Assembly (NCBI GenBank): GCA_965225955.1
Contig: CBDDBX010000038.1
Span: forward strand, 1-64,000
Direction: 5' to 3'
Length of the DNA stretch: 64,000 nucleotides
Source: CBDDBX01 sp965225955
GTDB lineage: Bacteria; Acidobacteriota; Aminicenantia; UBA2199
Part shown: positions 9,858 through 17,670 of the stretch, in pieces
How positions within the stretch are numbered: position 1 is the stretch's first letter
Layout: the number at the start of each line of letters is the position of its first letter
Position numbers and translations under genes: made by a program
Notes under the pieces: generated by a model
What the model was told of the DNA's origin: nothing
What the model saw: only the letters and a program-made list of their open reading frames with translations
Databases searched by the model: none

Positions 9858-11741
9858 ATGAAAGGAAAAGCAATTGCAGGAACTATTCTGTTTCTGTTTC
9901 TGGCATCTTTAGGAATGAGTAGTATAAAAAAAGTACCACTGATTCCAGTTGAAGATTTTTTCAAAAATTCTGAAAAAACAGGTTTTAAACTATCACCAGA
10001 CGGTAACTACTTCTCATTTCTAAAACCCTGGAAAAAGAGAATGAATGTATATGTCCAGAAGATTGGGGAATCTACAGTAACAAGAATTACTGGTAGTGAG
10101 AAGAGAGATATCTCTGGATATTTCTGGGCAAACGATAAGAGAATAGTCTATGTACAGGACAAAGGGGGAGATGAAAACTTCAAAGTTTACGGAGTAAATA
10201 TTGATGGAAGCAATCCAAAAGAGTTAACTCCGTTTGATAAAGTCAAAGTAAATATTATTGATGATCTGGAAAACGATTCAGAGCATATGCTGATTAGCAT
10301 GAATAAAAGAGATTCCAGAATTTTTGACGTTTATAAGCTCAATATAAACAGTGGCAAACTTGTTATGGTTGCCAAAAATCCTGGAAATATCTCTGGCTGG
10401 ATGACAGATCATAAAGGTGAAGTAAGAGTTGCTATAACAACAGATGGAGTCAATTCCAATCTTCTGTACAGAGAGAAACAGACAGCTCCGTTTAAAGTTA
10501 TTCTCAAAACTACCTTTAAAGAGAGTATAAATCCTCTTTTCTTCACTCCTGACAACAAATATCTTTATGTGTCTTCAAACCTTAAGAGGGATAAATCAGC
10601 AATATTTAAATATGATATCGCTAATGGTAAATTTCTTGAAAAGATTTTTGAACATCCTGAAGTAGATGTGTCATCACTGCTATACTCAGATAAGCAGAAG
10701 AAAATACTGGGAGTATCATACTATACAGATAAGAGACACTATAAGTTTTTTGATAAAGCCAGAGAAGAACTCCAGAAAAAACTTGAAGCGAAGCTTCCTG
10801 GAGTAGAAGTGGCAATTACCAGTTCAAGTAAAGATGAGAGTAAAATGCTTGTACGGACTTATAGTGATAAAACCAGAGGAGCCTATTACTTCTATGATAA
10901 AAGTGCTAAAAAACTGGAGAAGATAGTAGAAATCAGCCCATGGCTTAAAGCATCAAATATGGCCCCAATGACTCCTGTTAAATACAAATCCCGTGATGGT
11001 TTTACTATCAATGGATATCTAACCCTCCCTATAGGTATTAAAGCTAAAAACCTACCAGTTGTAATAAATCCTCATGGTGGCCCGTGGGCAAGAGATTACT
11101 GGGGATATAATCCGGAAATTCAGTTACTTGCAAACCGTGGATATGCAGTATTGCAGATGAATTTCAGAGGATCTACAGGTTATGGCAGAAAATTCTGGGA
11201 AGCAAGCTTCAAAAAATGGGGCAAAGAGATGCAGAACGACATAACAGATGGTGTCAGATGGCTTATAAAAAAAGGAATCGCAGATCCGAAAAGAGTAGCA
11301 ATCTATGGAGCATCCTATGGAGGATATGCAACATTAGCAGGAGTCACTTTCACGCCGGATCTTTACAAATGTGCAATCGATTACGTAGGCGTATCAAACC
11401 TATTCACATTCATGAAGTCAATACCACCATACTGGAAACCTTACCTTGAAATGTTATATGAAATGGTTGGTCATCCTGAGAAAGATAAAGAACTACTCAG
11501 GGCAGGATCTCCGATCTTTCACGTAGACAAAATAAAAGCACCACTATTTGTCGCTCAGGGAGCAAACGATCCAAGAGTTGTAAAATCTGAATCAGATCAG
11601 ATTGTGAATGCATTAAGAAAGAGGGGCATTTCTGTAGAATACATGGTTAAAGATAATGAAGGACATGGGTTTAGAAACGAAGAGAATCGTTTTGATTTCT
11701 ACAGAGCTGTTACAAAATTCCTGAACAAACATATGAAATAG
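9858..11741 (+). CDS. Exported S9 prolyl oligopeptidase-family peptidase
   Basis: Signal peptide at residues 1-22, then a beta-propeller region (about 40-370) and a C-terminal alpha/beta-hydrolase domain. The nucleophile lies in YGASYGGYA, the Asp in GANDPRV and the His in NEGHGF, which together form the S9 triad. The oxyanion-region motif NPHGGPWARDYWG is also typical. At 627 aa it matches exported dipeptidyl/acylaminoacyl peptidase-like S9C enzymes that cut short peptides. The start has a strong ribosome site (AAAGGAGG). Its last 500 bases, next to the RAYT element, are mildly A+C-enriched compared with the 5' part of the gene. Confidence 0.9.
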   Translation: MKGKAIAGTILFLFLASLGMSSIKKVPLIPVEDFFKNSEKTGFKLSPDGNYFSFLKPWKKRMNVYVQKIGESTVTRITGSEKRDISGYFWANDKRIVYVQDKGGDENFKVYGVNIDGSNPKELTPFDKVKVNIIDDLENDSEHMLISMNKRDSRIFDVYKLNINSGKLVMVAKNPGNISGWMTDHKGEVRVAITTDGVNSNLLYREKQTAPFKVILKTTFKESINPLFFTPDNKYLYVSSNLKRDKSAIFKYDIANGKFLEKIFEHPEVDVSSLLYSDKQKKILGVSYYTDKRHYKFFDKAREELQKKLEAKLPGVEVAITSSSKDESKMLVRTYSDKTRGAYYFYDKSAKKLEKIVEISPWLKASNMAPMTPVKYKSRDGFTINGYLTLPIGIKAKNLPVVINPHGGPWARDYWGYNPEIQLLANRGYAVLQMNFRGSTGYGRKFWEASFKKWGKEMQNDITDGVRWLIKKGIADPKRVAIYGASYGGYATLAGVTFTPDLYKCAIDYVGVSNLFTFMKSIPPYWKPYLEMLYEMVGHPEKDKELLRAGSPIFHVDKIKAPLFVAQGANDPRVVKSESDQIVNALRKRGISVEYMVKDNEGHGFRNEENRFDFYRAVTKFLNKHMK

Positions 11742-11791
11742 AAAAATTAAACGTGAGTACTCCTGATACAGGGGTACTCATCCTTGAGGAG

Positions 11792-12747
11792 GGGACGGTA
11801 CCTAAAAATATATAAAATTCTTGAGAATAATATAAATAAATGTTAAATTTGTTGTATGAGAAAACCAAGAAATGCTTATAAGGGGTGTGTTTATCATGCT
11901 ATGAACAGGGGGCATAATGGAGCAGACATATTTTGCTCTGATAACTTAAAGGATCTATTCAGAAAACTTCTGTATGAATATGTAGACAGGTACAGACTGA
12001 ATGTATACAGCTACTGCATAATGGATAACCACTATCACATTATTATTGAAAACAGTTCTGACAAAATGATTGATATGTTTCGTGTGCTTAATGGAAGATA
12101 TGGAAATTTATATAGGAGAATCAAGGGGGGGTGTGGTGCTGTTTTCCAGGATAGGTATAAGTCAATTCCTGTTGATAGCGATGGTTATCTGCTTGTGGTA
12201 AATGCATATACTCTGAATAACCCAGTCAGAAAGGGGTTATGTTCTGGTTTTGATCAATATAGATGGTCATCTGCAGCAGAGTACTTTAAAGCAGGGAAAA
12301 GCAGAGTTACAGCAGAAGGATATATAGAAGAACTCTTCAGTGGTAGAGAGCAATTCATACAATTTGTAAGAAGCATGTCCGGTTTATCCAGAAAAGGAAT
12401 TACTGAGATAAGTGAAGATAATAGATGCAATGCTTTAGAGAATTATGCAAAATCTGTTTTCAAAGAACAAGATTCCAGAAAGTTTATAGAAACTGAAGAA
12501 GCGATAGATAACTTTGAACTTAGAAACGGAATTCTTATAAACAAGATTGATACGTCTACTCATGATGGAAAGAAGATGAGGGGTGAACTGCTTGTTGAAC
12601 TCAGGGATAATGCTGGCCTCAGCTACTCACAGATATCAGATATACCACTGTTTACTAACCTGAAATTCAGTTCACTGGCACAGATATGTAGTAATACCAG
12701 AAAGAGGTTGGCAGAATAAAAAAATATATATTTTTAGGTACCGTCCC
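11792..12747. mobile_element. RAYT transposon, transposase-encoding copy of a REP-like family
   Basis: The left end reads GGGACGGTACCTAAAAATAT (11792-11811) and the right end is its inverted match (ATATTTTTAGGTACCGTCCC at 12728-12747). Both lie close outside a single Y1 transposase gene. Three shorter copies in this window (15811-15981, 57143-57300, 58261-58416) have the same ends. No target-site duplication is visible, as expected for Y1 (HUH) enzymes. The GGTACC core is self-complementary. The right end sits 49 bp before the marR start, so the element forms the upstream edge of the marR promoter. Confidence 0.8.
11856..12719 (+). CDS. REP-associated tyrosine transposase (Y1_Tnp, IS200-like)
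   Basis: A Y1 transposase domain spans about residues 1-150. The HUH metal motif is HYH in MDNHYHIII. The stretch YLLVVNAYTLNNPVR carries the usual RAYT signature with the candidate catalytic tyrosine, and WSS follows as in the family. The C-terminal 120 residues are an extension that ends in a helix-turn-helix-like segment (LSYSQISDIPLF). At 287 aa it is full length and uninterrupted, so probably functional. No ribosome site is obvious before ATG 11856, suggesting weak translation. RAYTs are host-beneficial or domesticated enzymes in some bacteria; its presumed substrates are the family ends listed above. Confidence 0.9.
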   Translation: MRKPRNAYKGCVYHAMNRGHNGADIFCSDNLKDLFRKLLYEYVDRYRLNVYSYCIMDNHYHIIIENSSDKMIDMFRVLNGRYGNLYRRIKGGCGAVFQDRYKSIPVDSDGYLLVVNAYTLNNPVRKGLCSGFDQYRWSSAAEYFKAGKSRVTAEGYIEELFSGREQFIQFVRSMSGLSRKGITEISEDNRCNALENYAKSVFKEQDSRKFIETEEAIDNFELRNGILINKIDTSTHDGKKMRGELLVELRDNAGLSYSQISDIPLFTNLKFSSLAQICSNTRKRLAE

Positions 12748-12749
12748 TC

Positions 12750-12778
12750 TTGTAAATAAAATAAAGTTGTAGTATACA
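12750..12778 (+). promoter_or_regulatory. marR promoter
   Basis: TTGTAA (12750-12755), a 17-base spacer and TATACA (12773-12778) form a plausible promoter. The -10 box lies inside the palindromic operator, so bound repressor would block RNA polymerase directly. The -35 box begins 3 bp outside the RAYT right end. Confidence 0.5.
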
Positions 12779-12781
12779 ACT
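12765..12781. promoter_or_regulatory. MarR operator, copy 1
   Basis: The 17-bp palindrome AGTTGTAGTATACAACT has 7-bp arms and a 3-base centre. It overlaps the marR -10 region and recurs identically at 13235-13251. Size and symmetry suit a winged-helix MarR dimer. Confidence 0.7.
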
Positions 12782-12795
12782 AGTGAGGTGAATAA

Positions 12796-13218
12796 ATGGA
12801 AAGTAAATCTTCATCCCAGCTCATTAGTATTGCTTCAAGGCTGCTTGCGGCAAAACTCCAGTCCGCTCTCTCTGAAAATGGAATTGATATTACTGTTGAA
12901 CAGTGGAGGATGCTGTTTTATTTATGGGAGAAAGACGGAATAAGTCAGCAGGAGCTGGCAGGAATCTCAAATAAAGAGAAAAGTACTATAACCAGACAGT
13001 TAACTGATCTTGAAAGAAAAGGCCTTATTGAAAGATTGGCAGGTGAATCAGATAAGAGAAATAAGCTTATCTTTCTAACCGGAAAAGGGGCAGCAATTAA
13101 AGACATTGCTATAAAATCTTCTGAAGAGATAACAAGGTCATCAGAAGCTGATCTTACTGAAGAAGAGATGAGTGTTTTTTTTAAGGTAATCAGAAAAATA
13201 ATATGTAATTTAAAGTAA
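12796..13218 (+). CDS. MarR-family transcriptional regulator
   Basis: A 140-aa protein with the MarR winged helix: recognition region GISQQELAGISNKEKSTITRQLTDLERKGLIERL (about residues 50-85) followed by the wing with SDKRNKLIFLT (DxR-type motif). The N-terminal helix for dimerisation and a C-terminal helix complete the family length. It is the first gene of a likely three-gene unit with the dipeptidase and amidohydrolase. Identical operators precede marR and the dipeptidase gene, so autoregulation and control of the peptidase genes are both likely. Start ATG follows GAGGTG. Confidence 0.9.
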   Translation: MESKSSSQLISIASRLLAAKLQSALSENGIDITVEQWRMLFYLWEKDGISQQELAGISNKEKSTITRQLTDLERKGLIERLAGESDKRNKLIFLTGKGAAIKDIAIKSSEEITRSSEADLTEEEMSVFFKVIRKIICNLK

Positions 13219-13234
13219 AAAAATTTGAAATTAT

Positions 13235-13251
13235 AGTTGTAGTATACAACT
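13235..13251. promoter_or_regulatory. MarR operator, copy 2, before the dipeptidase gene
   Basis: Identical 17-bp palindrome to copy 1, located between the marR stop codon and the ribosome site of the dipeptidase gene (GGTGGTG). TATACA inside it could serve as a -10 box for an internal promoter, although no good -35 box is seen. Confidence 0.7.
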
Positions 13252-13261
13252 TGGTGGTGAA

Positions 13262-14452
13262 ATGAAAAAAAGTAGAAGAGAATTTGCAAAGATAGCCCTT
13301 GTTACTGGAGGAGCTGCTGTTATGAAGCTTTCGGGAGTCTCAGGTTTTAAAAAGAAATATACTTCTGTTTTTAACGGGAAAGTAAGTGGATACTCAAAGA
13401 AAGTTCAGGAGATAGTTGCCAATAGCCTCTGTATTGATATGTTGAGCACTTTTGGCGACTCTTTTCACAAGAGAAATGGAGTCGTTCTTGAAGAGCTGTG
13501 GCGAACAAAACCCGCATCATTTACAAAATCTGACTACGAGTTTGTTAAGAGCGCAGGAATAGATATCTTTGGTTGGGGAAGTATGGTGCCGGATTTTGAG
13601 GGGATGCTCAGGTTTATGGCGTATCAGAATGGTATTGTTGCGTCAAACCCCGATTATTTTGAAAGAATTGATACTGCTGAGAAACTTGATAATCTAAATA
13701 AATCAGGTAAAATCGGGATGCTGATAACTAATCAGGAATCTTCACATTTCAGGTCAGAAGATGATGTGGAGCTTTTCTATTCACTTGGACAGAGAGTTTC
13801 ACAAATTACATATAACGGTAAAAACAGGTTGGGGTGTGGGGCTTTTGTTGATACAGATTCAGGGCTTACACAGTACGGTCGGTCTATTATTGAAAGAATG
13901 AATAGAGTCGGAATGGGAGTGGATGTTTCCCATTGCGGTGACAAGACTACTCTTCAGGCAGTTGAAGCCAGTTCCAGACCTGTACTTATTACCCATGGTA
14001 GTTGCAGAAGTGTTGCAAAAGGTGTACCAAGAGCAAAAACTGATGAAGCAATCAAGGCGGTAGCAAAGACGGGAGGTGTAATCGGAATTCCAATTCTAAG
14101 GTTCATGGTCAGAGAAAAGGAACCAGTAACTATTGATGATTTCTTTAGCCATATTGACCATATAGCTCAGCTTGTGGGAGTAAAGTATGTAGGAATTGGT
14201 AGTGATCAGGGCCTGTATACCGAAGATTCAGGCCCTCTGGGGTATAGAAAAAGTCGCCTCAATAATGCGCCGGCAAAATACAAATGTCATACAAACAGTG
14301 ACTATCTGATTACTATAGACAAATTGAATCATCCATTCAGAACTTATGATATTGCTGATGGATTGATAAAAAAAGGATATAGCACTGAGCATATCAGAAT
14401 GATTCTTGGAGGGAACTTCAAGAGAGCATTAATAGATATTTTCAAAGATTAG
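13262..14452 (+). CDS. M19-family (renal dipeptidase-like) protein, altered metal site
   Basis: The N-terminus SRREFAKIALVTGG looks like a twin-arginine export signal. Family motifs follow: Gln-Glu in TNQESSH (metal-bridging Glu), VSHCG, THGSCR and GIGSD, matching the Glu, two His and Asp of membrane dipeptidases. The N-terminal HxD metal pair of the family (usually D-G-H-N-D) is replaced by D-M-L-S-T. The enzyme may therefore bind one metal or have another activity. 396 aa is normal for the family. The next gene starts 10 bp after the stop codon and shares the MarR-controlled unit, so the two probably act on the same extracellular substrate. Confidence 0.8.
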   Translation: MKKSRREFAKIALVTGGAAVMKLSGVSGFKKKYTSVFNGKVSGYSKKVQEIVANSLCIDMLSTFGDSFHKRNGVVLEELWRTKPASFTKSDYEFVKSAGIDIFGWGSMVPDFEGMLRFMAYQNGIVASNPDYFERIDTAEKLDNLNKSGKIGMLITNQESSHFRSEDDVELFYSLGQRVSQITYNGKNRLGCGAFVDTDSGLTQYGRSIIERMNRVGMGVDVSHCGDKTTLQAVEASSRPVLITHGSCRSVAKGVPRAKTDEAIKAVAKTGGVIGIPILRFMVREKEPVTIDDFFSHIDHIAQLVGVKYVGIGSDQGLYTEDSGPLGYRKSRLNNAPAKYKCHTNSDYLITIDKLNHPFRTYDIADGLIKKGYSTEHIRMILGGNFKRALIDIFKD

Positions 14453-14462
14453 GAGGTATTGA

Positions 14463-15797
14463 ATGAGGAATTTATCATTTATTCTGCTTGTTATCGCTTT
14501 TAGTTTTTACAGTTTAGCAGGTGGCCGGAAAATACCGGAAAAAAAGGCAGACTACATCCTGCTTAAAAGAGGTTCAATTGTAGATGTAATGTCAGGAAAA
14601 ACCATGGTAGGGGATATTCTTATTAAAAATGAGAGAATTGAAACTATCTCTTATGATGGTAGTATTTCTGAACCCAAAGGTGTTATTACTTACGATCTTA
14701 CGGGGAAGTTTGTAATTCCTGGGCTCATTGACGGGCATGTCCATATTACCCATGGAACTTATAAAGAAGCAGTAGATCATCTTGGAACAGCATTGAAGTA
14801 TGGAGTAACCGGAGTAAGGGATATGGGAGGAGATGGCAGAATGCTGACTCTTCTTAAGAAAAACATGATGGTTGGCGAGAATAGTGGTTCAGATATCTAC
14901 TTTTCGACAATTATTGCGGGGCCTGAGTTTTTTGTAAAAGATCCAAGACCACAGTCTGTTGCTGCAGGAGCAAAGGCAGGTAAAGTATCATGGCAGAGAG
15001 AGCTTGAGGATAGTACCGATTGCAGACAGATTGTAGCTGAGGCAAAAGGAATGGGAGCAACCGCAATAAAGATCTACACTGAAGTTAAAGGAGAGCTCAT
15101 TAAAAAGATATCTGATGAAGCAAAGAAGCAGGGTTTGAAAATCTGGGGACATGCTGCGATTCCTCCTTCAAGACCTCATGAAGTAATTGAAGGTGGTGTT
15201 GAAACAATATCCCATGCGGGAGACTGGCTTCAGTATGAACTGATAGATAAAATGAGAGACAGATACTCTTTTAAATCCAGAAAAGAAGCCATGGCATACA
15301 GAAAGAAACTGATGACATTGCCATGGACTATATCGACTCCAAAAGTAAAGAAGATATTTGATTTAATGAAGAAAAAAAATTGCATAATGGATGCAACACT
15401 ATTTGTATATCATGTAGGTCTTAAACGAAAAGGCGGAGCAGGAAAAATAGCTGAAGCCAGATACAAATATGCTATGAAAACGGTAAAGGAGGCATATAAA
15501 TATGGAGTAAAAATCTGTGCAGGCTCAGATCATATGATCTCACCGGAAAACTACAGAAACCCAATAAATATCCACAAAGAACTTGAACTACTATCTGAAG
15601 CGGGGATGTCAAATATAGACGTATTAAGATCAGCTACAATAGTAAATGCCGAAGTCGTAGGTGATGAAAAAAATACCGGATCAATAAGCAAAGGCAAACT
15701 TGCCAATATAGTAGTACTCAACAAAGACCCTCTGAAGAAGATCTCAAATACCAGAGACATCAAATACGTAATCAAAAGAGGAAAACATATCCTTTAA
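14463..15797 (+). CDS. Exported amidohydrolase-family enzyme
   Basis: Signal peptide (residues 1-20), a small beta-sandwich segment and then a TIM-barrel amidohydrolase domain. The HxH motif is DGHVHITHG (about residues 95-97). A candidate carboxylated lysine is in AIKIYTEVKG, the two further metal His lie in WGHAA and TISHAG, and the catalytic Asp is in CAGSDH. This is the imidazolonepropionase/prolidase-like subgroup seen as Xaa-Pro dipeptidases, but substrate cannot be read off. Ribosome site AGGAGG lies 5 bases before the start codon. The last 240 bases, against the short element at 15811, are unusually A+C-rich with many A- or C-ending codons. Confidence 0.85.
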   Translation: MRNLSFILLVIAFSFYSLAGGRKIPEKKADYILLKRGSIVDVMSGKTMVGDILIKNERIETISYDGSISEPKGVITYDLTGKFVIPGLIDGHVHITHGTYKEAVDHLGTALKYGVTGVRDMGGDGRMLTLLKKNMMVGENSGSDIYFSTIIAGPEFFVKDPRPQSVAAGAKAGKVSWQRELEDSTDCRQIVAEAKGMGATAIKIYTEVKGELIKKISDEAKKQGLKIWGHAAIPPSRPHEVIEGGVETISHAGDWLQYELIDKMRDRYSFKSRKEAMAYRKKLMTLPWTISTPKVKKIFDLMKKKNCIMDATLFVYHVGLKRKGGAGKIAEARYKYAMKTVKEAYKYGVKICAGSDHMISPENYRNPINIHKELELLSEAGMSNIDVLRSATIVNAEVVGDEKNTGSISKGKLANIVVLNKDPLKKISNTRDIKYVIKRGKHIL

Positions 15798-15810
15798 AAA
15801 ATTTCATAGG

Positions 15811-15981
15811 GGGACGGTACCTAAAAATATATAAAATTTTTTCCTGCTAAAAAGTTCTTATTTTCATAAAGAGCCTTTGTTAATAGGAGTTTACTGTATT
15901 GTAAATTGGTTGACAGGGGCTATTTGAACGGCAAAACCATCTTGTTTAAGCATAATTTTATATATTTTTAGGTACCGTCCC
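15811..15981. mobile_element. Short non-autonomous RAYT-family element (171 bp)
   Basis: Left end GGGACGGTACCTAAAAATAT and its inverted copy at the right (ending in GGTACCGTCCC at 15981) match the RAYT copy at 11792-12747. The interior has no open frame and only patchy similarity to the other two short copies (a TAGGAGTT-like motif near the middle). A single strand could fold into one long hairpin with a stem of about 26 bp. It lies 13 bp after the amidohydrolase stop codon. Confidence 0.8.
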
Positions 15982-16013
15982 CATTGCATGATAAAATATC
16001 CGGGGGAGGGATG

Positions 16014-16967
16014 ATGAAGGCTGTAGTATTTGATGGTGAGTTAAGAGTTGTGGAGCGTGATGTTCCTGTTAGGAAGGCTGGTGAGGTTCTGATCAGGGTT
16101 CTGAATGCTGGTATCTGTAATACTGACCATGAGATTCTTGCGGGTTATGTGCCAGGTTTTGATGGTATTCCTGGTCATGAGTTTTCCGGGGTTATTGAGG
16201 CTGCGGATTCTGATGATCTTATTGGTAAGAGGGTTACTGCGGAGATTAATTATGCTTGTGGTAAGTGCCATTTTTGCATAAAGGGTATTAAGAGGCATTG
16301 CTCTGACAGGACTGTTATGGGAATTATTAATCAGGATGGTGCTATGGCTGAGTATCTTGTGGCGCCGGAGAGTAATGTGGTGGTGCTGCCTGATAGTCTG
16401 GGAGACAGGGAGGCTGTGCTGATTGAGCCTTTGGCTGCTGCTCTTGAGATTACTGAGCAGATTGAGGTTAAGGCTGAGACTTCGGTACTTCTTTTTGGTG
16501 ATGGTAAGCTGGGAGTTCTTATTGCTGAGGTTCTGGGTCATATTAGTGATGATATTACTATTGTGGGGCGTCACGATTCAAAGATGGGGCTTTTGAGTAA
16601 CAGGGTTAAGAAGGTTAAAGCTGATGAGTTTAAGGATTCTCCTTTTAGCTATGATGTAGTAATTGAGGCTACTGGTAACTCTTCTGTATTTGAGAAGGCT
16701 CTTCTGAATGTTAAGCCAAGAGGTACTGTTGTTCTTAAGAGTACATACAGTGGAAGTTTTGAGTTTAATCCTTCTCTGGCAGTTGTCAATGAGGTCAATA
16801 TTGTAGGTTCCAGATGTGGTCTGTTCAGCAGAGCTATAGATTTTCTGAAAGAGTTTTCTCCTGATTTAAGTCGCTTCATTACAGCTGAATATGATCTCAA
16901 AGATGCTGTTGAGGCTTTTGATAAATCTTCTGAGAGAGAGTCTCTGAAGGTTGTGCTGAAGATCTGA
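16014..16967 (+). CDS. Zinc-dependent medium-chain alcohol dehydrogenase
   Basis: MDR-family enzyme with catalytic zinc residues Cys in GICNTDHE and GHEF, and structural zinc cysteines CGKCHFC plus the Cys in KRHC. A Rossmann NAD(P)-binding segment with FGDGKLGVL follows near residue 160. The start was placed at the second of two adjacent ATGs, MKAVVFDG, 3 bases after GGGGGAGGG; a TTG at 15984 in frame has no support. About 317 aa, slightly shorter than many members. The 5' third is markedly G+T-rich on the coding strand, unlike the rest of the gene and unlike most of the window. Substrate unknown (polyol or alcohol). Confidence 0.85.
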   Translation: MKAVVFDGELRVVERDVPVRKAGEVLIRVLNAGICNTDHEILAGYVPGFDGIPGHEFSGVIEAADSDDLIGKRVTAEINYACGKCHFCIKGIKRHCSDRTVMGIINQDGAMAEYLVAPESNVVVLPDSLGDREAVLIEPLAAALEITEQIEVKAETSVLLFGDGKLGVLIAEVLGHISDDITIVGRHDSKMGLLSNRVKKVKADEFKDSPFSYDVVIEATGNSSVFEKALLNVKPRGTVVLKSTYSGSFEFNPSLAVVNEVNIVGSRCGLFSRAIDFLKEFSPDLSRFITAEYDLKDAVEAFDKSSERESLKVVLKI

Positions 16968-16997
16968 AAAAGAAGCCGTCTTTAAGGGCTTCTTTTT
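16967..16997. terminator. Bidirectional hairpin terminator
   Basis: AGAAGCC (16971-16977) pairs with GGCTTCT (16987-16993). An A-run precedes and a T-run follows, so it can stop both the alcohol dehydrogenase transcript and the convergent metallopeptidase transcript. Confidence 0.7.
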
Positions 16998-17007
16998 ATT
17001 CTGTTTT

Positions 17008-17601
17008 CTATATGCCTGCGAAGGCACATATAAACTGAGCTATATTTTCTGCATTGTTTAAAGCAAGTATCTGATATGCTGGTACAAGTGTCAGTGCGTT
17101 ATCGTGGTTGTCACAGGTAATGTGGGTAATTGGGTGTATGGCATCAGTTGTGCTGAGAACAGCATGTGAAAATTCGTGAATTATGGTTACCATCATTGAA
17201 TTTTTTCCTCTTTCAGTAAGTTTTGAAAAGAATGGTGGGCAAAGGTCAACATCCCAGTTGTTTACTGCGGCTATTTCATGATAAGTCTGCTCTCCCCCTG
17301 CAGGATGGCTGGCTGAAGCATATGGGGGATTAGGACCGGCACAGTGCTGATTATAAGTTACATCTATATTTCCATGATTCATGGCATAGTTCATTTTATG
17401 AATTCTCTGCTGCAGATCTCTAAGAGGATTGCCGAGACCTAAAGGTCCGAACCATCTTGTGTACTGATCCTCTGCTGTCTGAGTTCCGTCAATAAGAGCC
17501 TTATCTGCTTTGGCTATTGCATTTGCAGCATCGTTTACAACTTTTCTGGTTAGTTTTTCCCTGTTTTCGTTATCAAAATGGCTGTAAGTTCTTTTTCCCA
17601 T
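17008..17601 (-). CDS. M35-like (lysine-specific type) metalloendopeptidase
   Basis: HEFSH (His142, Glu143, His146) is the zinc motif. It is preceded by DLCPPFF and followed by an ALTLVPAYQILALNNAENIAQF segment. Both flanks match the deuterolysin/lysine-specific metalloendopeptidase family (aspzincins), best known from fungi and a few bacteria. The third zinc Asp is probably in STTDAI or the DNHDNA region; this is not certain. No signal peptide is visible, so it is either cytoplasmic or exported by a non-Sec route such as a contact or phage-like system. No secretion genes lie nearby. At 197 aa it is a bare catalytic domain. Single gene with its own terminator. Confidence 0.7.
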   Translation of the reverse strand: MGKRTYSHFDNENREKLTRKVVNDAANAIAKADKALIDGTQTAEDQYTRWFGPLGLGNPLRDLQQRIHKMNYAMNHGNIDVTYNQHCAGPNPPYASASHPAGGEQTYHEIAAVNNWDVDLCPPFFSKLTERGKNSMMVTIIHEFSHAVLSTTDAIHPITHITCDNHDNALTLVPAYQILALNNAENIAQFICAFAGI

Positions 17602-17670
17602 TATTATTCTCCTGATTTAAATTTACTTCTATATTCAGGAGACGTTATCAGGAATTTCTACGTGACTTTT

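Noticed and set aside
16041..16574. 177-aa open frame on the minus strand across the alcohol dehydrogenase gene
   Set aside because: The product is rich in Asn, Thr, Leu, Ile and Ser with no domain pattern; it exists only because this part of the gene is G+T-rich on the + strand. The forward gene has complete zinc-dehydrogenase motifs.
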